Part shown: in pieces, positions 1 through 6,725 of the stretch | How the letters are laid out: each line of letters starts with the position of its first letter | Numbering within the stretch: the stretch's first letter is position 1 | Source of the DNA: an uncultured Bacteroidales bacterium | Lineage (GTDB): Bacteria; Bacteroidota; Bacteroidia; Bacteroidales; Paludibacteraceae | Length of the DNA stretch: 53,923 nucleotides | Direction of reading: 5' to 3' | NCBI GenBank assembly: GCA_946614295.1 | Contig: CAMOGT010000008.1 | Location: 1 to 53,923, forward strand | Position numbers and translations under genes: made by a program | The notes under the pieces: generated by a model | The model's input: the letters and a program-made list of their open reading frames with translations, nothing else | The model's database searches: none | What the model was told of the DNA's origin: nothing

Positions 1-51
1 TCTACTAACTTAGGAAAATAATCAAAAAACTGTCTACTAATTTTAGGAAAA
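1..51. repeat. Spaced direct repeat TCTACTAA..AGGAAAA
   Basis: Two near-identical copies, 1-18 and 33-51, share TCTACTAA followed by a variable 2-3 T/C bases and TAGGAAAA. Spacing start to start is 32 nt. Function unknown. It may be the tail of a larger repeat beyond the window edge. Confidence 0.6.
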
Positions 52-71
52 GACACACCTATATAAAAATT

Positions 72-143
72 TGTACTGGCATAAATGGCATAAGTGGCAT
101 AAATTATCTTTCAGAACCCGCTTTTCTGCCACTTCTGCCACAT
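72..143. repeat. 9-nt repeats (ATAAATGGC and CTGCCACNT units)
   Basis: Units at 81-89 and 90-98 read ATAAATGGC and ATAAGTGGC, flanked by related partial units at 72-80 and 99-107. A second set at 126-134 and 135-143 reads CTGCCACTT and CTGCCACAT, which is roughly the complementary theme (GGCA against TGCC). A related pair GGCACTTTT x2 occurs far away at 28126-28143. Confidence 0.65.
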
Positions 144-151
144 CATTTTTT

Positions 152-216
152 GTATTGACCGTTTTGACCGTATTGACCGTTTCTTCCTAATATGGTCAAA
201 ACGGTCAATACGGTCA
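152..216. repeat. 9-nt array forming an 18-bp perfect hairpin
   Basis: Seven 9-nt units lie in one phase: GTATTGACC, GTTTTGACC, GTATTGACC, GTTTCTTCC, TAATATGGT, CAAAACGGT, CAATACGGT. The first three are the reverse complement of the last ones, so 165-182 pairs perfectly with 199-216 across a 16-nt loop. A T-rich run (221-228) follows, so on the plus strand it could act as a terminator for a gene left of the window. The array origin of the stem is unusual for a terminator. Confidence 0.7.
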
Positions 217-257
217 TGTCTTTTTTTTATAGATGCACCCCTTTTCCCGATCAAATC

Positions 258-488
258 GTTAGTCATTCTTATATATTCTTAGTCATTCGTTAACCATTAT
301 CGGACCTATTACGTACCCGGAACGGACCCGGAAACCGATTCAAACGCCTCTCCGACACGCCCCAAACCGTACGTACACGTCCGTAATGGTAATGAGATGC
401 GAACGGAAATGACCGCTAAACACCCCTAAATCACATCCTAAATATACCCTCAATACATTCTAAATTTATGCAAAAAATCAACAAAAAA
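258..488. repeat. Drifting 11-nt tandem array upstream of pfp
   Basis: Read in steps of 11 from position 258, neighbouring units resemble each other while the sequence changes along the array: GTTAGTCATTC / TTATATATTCT / TAGTCATTCGT; then GGACCTATTAC / GTACCCGGAAC / GGACCCGGAAA; then CCCCTAAATCA / CATCCTAAATA / TACCCTCAATA / CATTCTAAATT; then TATGCAAAAAA / TCAACAAAAAA. About 21 units keep one phase. The middle units (346-411) are weaker. No protein is encoded. Confidence 0.6.
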
Positions 489-498
489 TCTGCGGCTC

Positions 499-529
499 TT
501 GTGTATTTCAAAAAAAAGTAGTAACTTTG
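499..529 (+). promoter_or_regulatory. Bacteroidota-type promoter of pfp
   Basis: TAACTTTG at 522-529 fits the TAnnTTTG -7 element, and TTG at 499-501 sits 20 bp upstream as the -33 element. Transcription would start near 535, giving a leader of about 38 nt before the pfp ATG at 573. Confidence 0.7.
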
Positions 530-572
530 CAGCGCAAAATGTAAATATATTCAAAACCTAATATTTAATCTT

Positions 573-2225
573 ATGCAAAAGAGTCCATTACAGATTGCCC
601 GTCAGAGCTATCAGCCAAAGATGCCGGTAGCGTTACAGGGCGCAGTACGCCTCGTAGAAGGCGAGAAAACACAGTCGGTAGCAGACCAAGAGGAGATCAA
701 AAAACTCTTCCCGAACACGTACGGTCTGCCGATTATTACCATGGAGCCGACAACCGGTGAGAACAAATGCGCAGAGCCGTTCAATGTGGGTGTTATCCTC
801 TCGGGCGGTCAGGCTCCCGGCGGGCACAACGTGATCAGCGGTCTGTATGACGGATTGAAGGCGTTGAATCCGGGGAACAAACTGTACGGTTTCCTCGGTG
901 GTCCGAGCGGTCTGATTGACGGCAAGTACCAAGAACTGACAGGCGACATCATCGACGAGTACCGCAACACCGGCGGCTTCGACATCATCGGTTCGGGTCG
1001 TACCAAACTGGAAGAAACATGGCAGTTCGACAACGGTATCGAGATCTGCAAACAACTCGGCATCAAGGCTATCGTCATCATCGGTGGCGATGATTCGAAC
1101 ACCAACGCCTGCGTGCTGGCAGAATACTATCTGCAGAAGAAATGCGGTATTCAGGTCATCGGCTGCCCGAAGACCATTGACGGCGATCTGAAGAACGAGA
1201 TGATTGAGACTTCGTTCGGTTTCGACACCGCTTGCAAGGTTTATAGTGAGCTGATCGGAAATATCCAGCGCGACGCCAACAGCGCGAAGAAATACTGGCA
1301 CTTCATCCGCCTCATGGGTCGTTCGGCAAGTCACATCGCATTGGAGTGCGCGCTGCAGAGCCAACCGAACATCTGCCTGATTAGCGAGGAGGTAGAGGCA
1401 AAGAACCTGACCCTCAACGACATCGTAGAGGACATCGTGAAGGTGATTGTAGCCCGCGCTAACGCAGGTCTGAACTTCGGTACCGTGCTGATTCCGGAAG
1501 GTCTGATCGAGTTCATTCCGGCTATGCGTGTGCTGATTCAGGAGCTGAACGACATGCTCGCCAACAACGAGGAGTTCACCTCTCTGGACGGCGATGATGC
1601 GAAACGCGATTATGTAAAGAGCATGCTGACTCCTGCAAGTTGCGACCTTTACCGCTCGCTGCCGAAGGGTATTGCGCGCCAACTGACGCTCGACCGTGAC
1701 CCGCACGGAAACGTGATGGTAAGCCAAATCGAGACCGAGAAACTGCTGATCGAGATGGTACAGAAACGTCTGGCGGTTCTCAAAGCAAACGGCGAATACA
1801 AGGGCAAGTTCTCCGCGCTGAACCACTTCTTCGGTTACGAGGGCCGTTGCGCTATTCCGTCGAACTTCGATGCCGACTACTGCTACTCTATCGGCGTGAC
1901 CGCTACGCACCTGATTGCAGCCGGCAAGACCGGTTACATGTCGCTCGTGCGCAACCTGACCAAACCCGCATCCGAGTGGATCGCCGGCGGTGTGCCCATC
2001 ACGATGATGATGAACATGGAGAAGCGTAACGGCAAGATGAAACCGGTTATCCAGAAGGCTCTGGTTGACCTCAACGGCAAGCCGTTCCAGTACCTGCAGG
2101 CTCATCGTGAGGAGTGGGCAGACCCTGTAACCAGCTATATCTATCCGGGGCCGATCCAGTACTACGGTCCGACGGAGGTCTGCGACCAGCCGACACATAC
2201 GCTGCTGCTCGAAAGAGGCAAATGA
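573..2225 (+). CDS. pfp: PPi-dependent 6-phosphofructokinase (long form)
   Basis: Cytosolic enzyme that phosphorylates fructose 6-phosphate with pyrophosphate, a reversible glycolytic step. The 550-residue length fits the long PPi-PFK class rather than the ~320-residue ATP enzymes. GGQAPGGHN lies near residue 78, GGDDSNTNA near 171 (the second Asp after GG is the known mark of pyrophosphate use) and PKTIDGD near 198. The ATG at 573 follows a good promoter by about 38 nt. No other glycolytic gene is adjacent. The next gene starts 17 nt after the stop, inside a heptamer repeat. Identification is firm. The preference for PPi over ATP is inferred from the motif. Confidence 0.95.
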   Translation: MQKSPLQIARQSYQPKMPVALQGAVRLVEGEKTQSVADQEEIKKLFPNTYGLPIITMEPTTGENKCAEPFNVGVILSGGQAPGGHNVISGLYDGLKALNPGNKLYGFLGGPSGLIDGKYQELTGDIIDEYRNTGGFDIIGSGRTKLEETWQFDNGIEICKQLGIKAIVIIGGDDSNTNACVLAEYYLQKKCGIQVIGCPKTIDGDLKNEMIETSFGFDTACKVYSELIGNIQRDANSAKKYWHFIRLMGRSASHIALECALQSQPNICLISEEVEAKNLTLNDIVEDIVKVIVARANAGLNFGTVLIPEGLIEFIPAMRVLIQELNDMLANNEEFTSLDGDDAKRDYVKSMLTPASCDLYRSLPKGIARQLTLDRDPHGNVMVSQIETEKLLIEMVQKRLAVLKANGEYKGKFSALNHFFGYEGRCAIPSNFDADYCYSIGVTATHLIAAGKTGYMSLVRNLTKPASEWIAGGVPITMMMNMEKRNGKMKPVIQKALVDLNGKPFQYLQAHREEWADPVTSYIYPGPIQYYGPTEVCDQPTHTLLLERGK

Positions 2226-2246
2226 ATAATGATTAATGATTAATGA
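2226..2246 (+). repeat. Heptamer array TTAATGA holding a start codon
   Basis: Three 7-nt units (ATAATGA, TTAATGA, TTAATGA) begin one base after the pfp stop codon. The ATG of the next gene (2243-2245) is formed by the third unit, so the repeat supplies the translation start. Confidence 0.7.
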
Positions 2247-2863
2247 ATATTGCGCAGCGATTTCTTTTCATAGCCTTTCTGGTTCTCCCTTTCATAGGGA
2301 GAGCCGGAGAGGGTTTTGACAAACGCCTCTTTGAAGCCTACCGGCAGGAAAATATGTCTGTATGGCAGGAGTACATAGAGAGCCTTCAGCCATCAGCCGT
2401 CAGCAGTCAGACATTGCTCTACGAGTACGGGTACTGCGGGTATATCGTAGCGGAGGCGAAGAAAGAGGGCAAGGAGGCATTGATGCCGGAAGCCAAGCGG
2501 TACGTGCAGCAGTTCCGAGAGCACGTGGAGGCGGCAAAAGGCAAACTGCCGGCAGGTCATTACGAAATGTACATGAGCGCCGTCATGGTTTATGAGTTGC
2601 GGCTGCATGTCGCCATGCGTCCGATCAAAGCAATGAGCCTTGCCAAAGAGGCGACGAAACTGGCACCGGAAGATCCGTTGGTGCTTTCGTACTACGGCAC
2701 AAGTTTGTTTTATGCGCCCAAGCCGTTCGGCAGCAAGAGTGAGGCGTTGGAGTGGTTTGAGAAAGCCGCGAGTTATTTCAAGGACGCCCAATGGGAGTGC
2801 TGCTGGGTACGGGAAGCAAACGAAATGTACATCAAACAGTGCCGTGACAAGCTAAATCATTGA
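2243..2863 (+). CDS. Exported protein of unknown function, TPR-like
   Basis: A 206-residue protein with an N-terminal hydrophobic signal segment (residues 4-21, ending around GRAGEG), so probably periplasmic or lipid-free outer-membrane facing. The rest is helical and alanine/lysine rich. The segment with KLAPEDPLVLSYYGTSLFY near residues 139-158 and SEALEWFEKAASYF after it resembles tetratricopeptide repeats, which bind partner proteins. I do not recognise a named family. It follows pfp closely and may be co-transcribed with it. The start codon lies in a heptamer repeat, and no better ATG exists before the signal segment. Confidence 0.75.
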   Translation: MNIAQRFLFIAFLVLPFIGRAGEGFDKRLFEAYRQENMSVWQEYIESLQPSAVSSQTLLYEYGYCGYIVAEAKKEGKEALMPEAKRYVQQFREHVEAAKGKLPAGHYEMYMSAVMVYELRLHVAMRPIKAMSLAKEATKLAPEDPLVLSYYGTSLFYAPKPFGSKSEALEWFEKAASYFKDAQWECCWVREANEMYIKQCRDKLNH

Positions 2864-2899
2864 ACGCGAGCAATACTCGCAATGCCTTGGTAAAGGCAA

Positions 2900-2949
2900 G
2901 GGTTGTAACCCGAGAATATTCCGTAAAGTTTAATTAAAAGGGTTACAAC
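2900..2949. promoter_or_regulatory. Inverted repeat before the efflux genes
   Basis: GTTGTAACCC (2902-2911) is repeated as its exact reverse complement GGGTTACAAC (2940-2949), 28 nt apart. The left copy is also nearly palindromic by itself (GGGTT-GT-AACCC, 2900-2911). It ends 4 nt before the HlyD start codon. It could be a repressor operator or an mRNA stem that hides the start. No regulator gene is adjacent. Confidence 0.5.
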
Positions 2950-2953
2950 AAAA

Positions 2954-3988
2954 ATGCAGAAATCCCAAGTTTTAACGTATGTTTACAACACAATTATCGT
3001 GTTGGTTTTGGCAGCCGGCGTGACGTATGTCGTGCTGCAGTTCACTCATTTCGGGCACATCGAGTACACCGATAATGCCCGCGTTTGCCAGTACATCGCG
3101 CCGCAGAACACGCGCGTGCAGGGTTTTATCAAGGAGATACGTTTCGAGGCGTACCAACATGTGAACGCCGGCGACACGCTTGTTATCATCGAGGACAGCG
3201 AGTTCCGCCTGCGTCTGGCTCAAGCGCGTTCCGACCTTGCCCGTGCACAGCAGCAGAGCAAGCAGGCAGGGACCACCATCCGCACGACCAACACGAACAT
3301 CAGCGCCATAGAAGCGTCCAAAGCCGAAGCGAAAGCGAACATGGACAACCTTGCCCGCGAGGACAGGCGTTGCGAGCAGTTGCTGCGCACCGGTTCTATC
3401 TCGCAGCAGATTGCCGACCAGACGCACACCGCATATCTGGCGGCGCAGGCACGCTACGAACAGATATGCCGCACCATCGAGATGCAGCACAGCGTGGCGG
3501 ACGAACAGGGCTATAACCTCTCGGCTTCGGAGGCGGCAATCAAACTGGCGCAGGCGGCAGTGGAGTTGGCGGAACTGAACCTGTCGTATTGCTACATCAT
3601 CGCTTCGCACAGCGGCGTGGTGGGCAGCAGAGACATTAACATCGGCGAACTGGTCAATCCCGGACAGACACTCGTCTCCATCGTTGATGAGCAGCAGAAA
3701 TGGGTGGAAGCCAACTACCGCGAGAGCCAGTTGCCGAATATACACGAGGGTTCGGAGGTGTCCATCCATGTGGACGCCGTGCCGAATGTGGAATACAAAG
3801 GTCGTGTGCAAAGCCTGTCGGACGCTACCGGCAGCGCGTTCTCACTGGTGCCGATTGATAATGCCACGGGTAACTTCGTCAAGGTAGAGCAACGCCTCAC
3901 CATCCGCATCGCACTGGACGGGAACAGCGAAGAAGATTTGGCGCGGCTGAAGGCAGGCTATAGCGTGGAATGTGAGGTGAAGTACTAA
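2954..3988 (+). CDS. HlyD/EmrA-type membrane fusion protein
   Basis: Periplasmic adaptor of a drug or small-molecule efflux pump. A single transmembrane segment near residues 10-30 is followed by a biotinyl-lipoyl-like half motif (around residues 47-75), a long alpha-helical hairpin (about 80-205, rich in Ala, Gln and Glu) and the second lipoyl half plus a beta-barrel (about 210-344, with SGVVGSRDINIGELVNPGQ). Length 344 fits the EmrA/HlyD_D23 group. It sits 4 nt before the MFS gene, the usual EmrA-EmrB pairing. No TolC-like outer-membrane partner is in the window. Confidence 0.9.
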   Translation: MQKSQVLTYVYNTIIVLVLAAGVTYVVLQFTHFGHIEYTDNARVCQYIAPQNTRVQGFIKEIRFEAYQHVNAGDTLVIIEDSEFRLRLAQARSDLARAQQQSKQAGTTIRTTNTNISAIEASKAEAKANMDNLAREDRRCEQLLRTGSISQQIADQTHTAYLAAQARYEQICRTIEMQHSVADEQGYNLSASEAAIKLAQAAVELAELNLSYCYIIASHSGVVGSRDINIGELVNPGQTLVSIVDEQQKWVEANYRESQLPNIHEGSEVSIHVDAVPNVEYKGRVQSLSDATGSAFSLVPIDNATGNFVKVEQRLTIRIALDGNSEEDLARLKAGYSVECEVKY

Positions 3989-3992
3989 TACT

Positions 3993-5612
3993 ATGCAACT
4001 ACCTCCTTCACCTCCTGCGGCGGGAAAAATGCCGTTCCAAATGCCCATGTTCCGGGCGTGGGTACCACGGAAAATACAGCCGTGGATTTATATTCTTCAA
4101 GTCTTGTGTATCCAGTTCTCGGGCGGGGTGTATCTCGGCGCGCTGGAAGCCGTGCGCGGCACAACAGCCCTGCAACTCGAAGACCTGCTGATGCTGCTCT
4201 ATGCCGGTCTGGCAGGCATGGCGGTGTGGTTTCCGATGCTGTTCCGCATGAAGTTCCGTTTTACGAACCAACAGCTGCTTATCGGCTCGGCTGTCGTCAT
4301 TGCCGTGTGCAACCTCATCACGATGCGGACGACGAACATGGCAGTCTTGCTGCCTGTCTGTTTCATTGCCGGCATCGCCAAACTGCAGGGCACATTCGAG
4401 AACATGTCGAATATCCAACTGTGGATGACGCCGGAGCGTGATTTCGGGGTGTTCTTCCCTATTCTGCATATTGTCCTGCTGACCGCCATCACCGGCAGTG
4501 CATGGCTCGCCGCCGTCATTGCTTTCCATTTCAGTTGGCAGATGATGCACGTGCTGACCATCGGCACAATGTGTTTCGTGGTGGCAGTGCAGCTCTTCCT
4601 TTGCCAGCCGTGGTGCCCGATGCCGCAACGGATGCCGCTCAGAGGAATCGATATTTCCACGGGTCTGCTGATTTCTCTGCTGATGCTGATGATCAGTTAT
4701 ATCCTCGTCTATGGCGACCGGCTGATGTGGTTCTTCTCGCCTACACTCCGATGGGTGCTGGCGCTCAGCCTGATACTCTTGGCGTTTATTATGTACAGGC
4801 TCAAAACGGTGGAGAAGCCCTTTATCTCGCTGGAGATTTTCAAATACAAGAACGTGCTGGCTATCTTGTTGGTAACCGCCATCGCCGAGCTGCTTTTAGG
4901 CGCCGAGCACACGTTAGAGGAAATCTATTGGACCGAGGTGCGCGGCTTGGAGGAACATACCAAGGGTGCGTTGTGCTTATGGTCGCTGCCGGGCGTGTAT
5001 GTCGGTGTGCTGATTACCCTTTACTGGCTCGGGCATAAGAAATGGAAGGTGTGGAAGTTGTTCGCCATCGGTTTCGGCAGCATCCTGGTCTATTCGCTGT
5101 GGATGTATTTCTATCTGGATGTGAATGTGCCGATTGAGCAATACCGCCTCGGCTTGGCGTTCCGCGGCTGCGCGTACGCTATTCTTGCCGCGTCGCTGAT
5201 GTGGAGTCTGCACGAGAGCGTGCATGACTTGGAGCATTTCTTCATGGCGCTTTTCATCTTCAACGTCATTCACATGTACCTCGCCGGCGCATCGGGCTAC
5301 GGGCTGTACACCACGCTCTTCAAGCATTTCATGGCGGACAACATGTCCCGCTACGGCGCGTGCCTGACGCTGACTACTCTTGACTCGCAACTTCTTTCAA
5401 CTTTCAACTCTCAACTTTCAACTTTAAGCGTGAGTGTGATGAGCGTGACTTTGAAGCAGATTTACGGTCAGATTATATGGGTGTCTCTGTTTATGACCTC
5501 AGCGTTCCTGTTGCTCGATATTCCGCGTGTCCGTACCGGCATAGAGAAAGTGCCGTACTGGCCTGTTTACGGTATCAAGATGCTCACACGCGCGGGGCTT
5601 CGGAGTCGATGA
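3993..5612 (+). CDS. EmrB-like MFS transporter
   Basis: Inner-membrane transporter of 539 residues with about a dozen or more hydrophobic segments, partner of the HlyD protein 4 nt upstream. It matches the divergent Bacteroidota MFS proteins found next to EmrA-like adaptors. The substrate cannot be read from the sequence. Residues 467-480 (LLSTFNSQLSTLSV) are encoded by a CTTTCAA heptamer array and look like an insertion in a loop near the C-terminus. The last 29 bases overlap the convergent thioesterase gene on the other strand. Confidence 0.85.
   Translation: MQLPPSPPAAGKMPFQMPMFRAWVPRKIQPWIYILQVLCIQFSGGVYLGALEAVRGTTALQLEDLLMLLYAGLAGMAVWFPMLFRMKFRFTNQQLLIGSAVVIAVCNLITMRTTNMAVLLPVCFIAGIAKLQGTFENMSNIQLWMTPERDFGVFFPILHIVLLTAITGSAWLAAVIAFHFSWQMMHVLTIGTMCFVVAVQLFLCQPWCPMPQRMPLRGIDISTGLLISLLMLMISYILVYGDRLMWFFSPTLRWVLALSLILLAFIMYRLKTVEKPFISLEIFKYKNVLAILLVTAIAELLLGAEHTLEEIYWTEVRGLEEHTKGALCLWSLPGVYVGVLITLYWLGHKKWKVWKLFAIGFGSILVYSLWMYFYLDVNVPIEQYRLGLAFRGCAYAILAASLMWSLHESVHDLEHFFMALFIFNVIHMYLAGASGYGLYTTLFKHFMADNMSRYGACLTLTTLDSQLLSTFNSQLSTLSVSVMSVTLKQIYGQIIWVSLFMTSAFLLLDIPRVRTGIEKVPYWPVYGIKMLTRAGLRSR
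5394..5425 (+). repeat. CTTTCAA heptamer array inside the MFS gene
   Basis: Units CTTTCAA, CTTTCAA, CTCTCAA, CTTTCAA and a partial fifth lie in one 7-nt phase and are translated as part of a Ser/Thr/Leu-rich stretch. The same kind of heptamer occurs between genes elsewhere in the window. Confidence 0.8.
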
Positions 5613-6360
5613 CGGCTTGCGAAGTGCGTGTTGCGAGTTCGGAATAGATTTGCGCTACCGGCATGTCGTCCTTGCTGATGACGTGCAGGTAGGTATTGTT
5701 TGCGGTGTCATACATGCGGCAGATGAGGGTGTCGCCGAGGAAGGTCTCCCGCAGCCATCTGATAGTGAGGGAGCGGAGTTGGCGGTTTTGCGCAAAATCC
5801 GCAGAGACGGTCTGCATGGCGATAGAGAGGTAGGTGCGGTTGTTGACATGACCGTTGAAATCAAGATTGATCGGGTTTACGCGGTGCTCCGCTTGGCGTA
5901 TAACCGTTTCTCCGGCAGGAATGCGTATCTTGGAATGTTTCTCTTCGTTTGCCAGTCCCAAGGCATTCACATCGAGCACATTGTTGATGGCGACAGGGCG
6001 GTGCGTCTCACTATCCAAGAGCGTCCAGCATCCGTGCCCATGTGCAACCTCTACACCATCCGTCCGGCAGATTTTGAAGTCGGCGTAGAGGCGCAAACCG
6101 GTCAGTTCGCCGTTCCAGACCGTCACTTCAATCTCTTGTGACCAGAAGGCTTCGTTCTGCTCCCACCAGGCGTTGAACTCAGAGATAACCCACAGTTTGT
6201 TTTGATGCACGAGGTCAAAGGCTGCCATGTGCAGACAGGACATATATCGTGCCCAACAGTCCTGATAGTACAGCAAGACGGCGTTTGGGGTCATGCGATA
6301 GCAGGTATCCATGTCCGCCGCAGTAATGCTGTAACGATGTGTGTAGATGTTTTTTTTCAT
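5584..6360 (-). CDS. Acyl-ACP thioesterase (FatA/FatB-like)
   Basis: Releases fatty acids from acyl carrier protein in the cytosol. Two hot-dog folds are expected: residues about 3-125 (starting NIYTHRYSITAADMDTCYRMT) and 150-245. The second half holds NLDFNGHVNNRTYL near residue 165, the N/H-containing motif conserved in acyl-ACP thioesterases. Length 258 is normal for the bacterial family. The ATG at 6360 follows the tRNA-Gln gene and its terminator, so the gene probably has its own weak promoter or is read through. The 3' end overlaps the convergent MFS gene by 29 bases. Confidence 0.9.
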   Translation of the reverse strand: MKKNIYTHRYSITAADMDTCYRMTPNAVLLYYQDCWARYMSCLHMAAFDLVHQNKLWVISEFNAWWEQNEAFWSQEIEVTVWNGELTGLRLYADFKICRTDGVEVAHGHGCWTLLDSETHRPVAINNVLDVNALGLANEEKHSKIRIPAGETVIRQAEHRVNPINLDFNGHVNNRTYLSIAMQTVSADFAQNRQLRSLTIRWLRETFLGDTLICRMYDTANNTYLHVISKDDMPVAQIYSELATRTSQAVIDSEAPRV

Positions 6361-6382
6361 TCCATTAGATTATATTAAATAA

Positions 6383-6400
6383 GGAGAGCGTGAACTCTCC
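6383..6400 (-). terminator. Terminator after tRNA-Gln
   Basis: GGAGAG and CTCTCC form a 6-bp GC-rich stem with a 6-nt loop between the tRNA 3' end and the thioesterase start. On the minus strand it is followed by a T-rich run, consistent with an intrinsic terminator. On the plus strand it is also followed by TTTT. Confidence 0.65.
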
Positions 6401-6405
6401 TTTTG

Positions 6406-6476
6406 TTGCTCAACCAGGACTCGAACCCAGACAGACAGAACCAGAATCTGTAGTGCTACCATTACACCATTGAGCA
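6406..6476 (-). tRNA. tRNA-Gln (anticodon CTG)
   Basis: Folds as a 71-nt tRNA on the minus strand. The acceptor stem is TGCTCAA/TTGAGCA with A as discriminator base, the anticodon stem is ACAGA/TCTGT around loop TTCTGGT (anticodon CTG), and the T-loop is TTCGAGT. CCA is not encoded. The T-stem CTGGG/CCTGG contains two adjacent wobble pairs, and the stretch from the anticodon 3' stem through the variable region into the T-stem reads as three TCTG repeats. The variable region is 4 nt. Confidence 0.93.
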
Positions 6477-6615
6477 GCTTACATTGACACTTGCGTGACT
6501 GCGCGTTTCACGCTTGTATAACGCTACGTGTCATGCTACGCTTTCGGTCCGCAAACGCTCCGCCGGTTTACGTCCCGAGGGAACCAAACAAGAGGCTTTT
6601 GAACGAAAGCGAGTG
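6477..6615 (-). other. Long 5' leader of the tRNA-Gln transcript
   Basis: From the predicted start site near 6610 to the tRNA there are about 130 nt. The sequence is GC-rich with scattered ACGCT and GCGTTT words, some spaced 11 nt apart (6510 and 6521). I find no second tRNA, no protein and no known RNA family in it. Confidence 0.5.
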
Positions 6616-6647
6616 CAAAGGTACTGCTTTTTTCTGACATGTGCAAA
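6616..6647 (-). promoter_or_regulatory. Promoter of tRNA-Gln
   Basis: On the minus strand TTTG (6647-6644) and TACCTTTG (6623-6616) are separated by exactly 20 bp, the standard Bacteroidota -33/-7 arrangement. It faces away from the nrnA promoter. Confidence 0.75.
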
Positions 6648-6672
6648 TTTTTTTGCATTTTTTTTGCATTTA

Positions 6673-6704
6673 TTTGCATATTCCGGTATTTTTTTGTATC
6701 TTTG
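6673..6704 (+). promoter_or_regulatory. Promoter of the nrnA-like gene
   Basis: TTTG (6673-6676) and TATCTTTG (6697-6704) are 20 bp apart. Transcription would begin near 6710, which rules out the longer reading frame that begins at 6639 and fixes the start at ATG 6726. Confidence 0.8.
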
Positions 6705-6725
6705 CACGCTATTTATGGTTTTTAT

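Larger units (their letters stand above)
1..572. other. Non-coding region with layered short tandem arrays
   Basis: I see no credible gene here. From left to right it holds a spaced direct repeat (1-51), 9-nt repeats around TGGCATAAA and CTGCCACNT (72-143), a 9-nt array that folds into a long perfect hairpin (152-216), an 11-nt drifting array (about 258-488) and the pfp promoter (499-529). The region is unusually long for this compact genome segment. The left edge is cut by the window, so the first repeat may belong to a longer array. Confidence 0.8.

Noticed and set aside
1..488. CRISPR-like array
   Set aside because: Units are 9 or 11 nt, contiguous and drifting, with no conserved long repeat, no spacers and no cas genes.
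633..2198. A 521-residue open frame antisense to pfp
   Set aside because: It mirrors the pfp codons, has no family features or promoter, and is an effect of codon bias.
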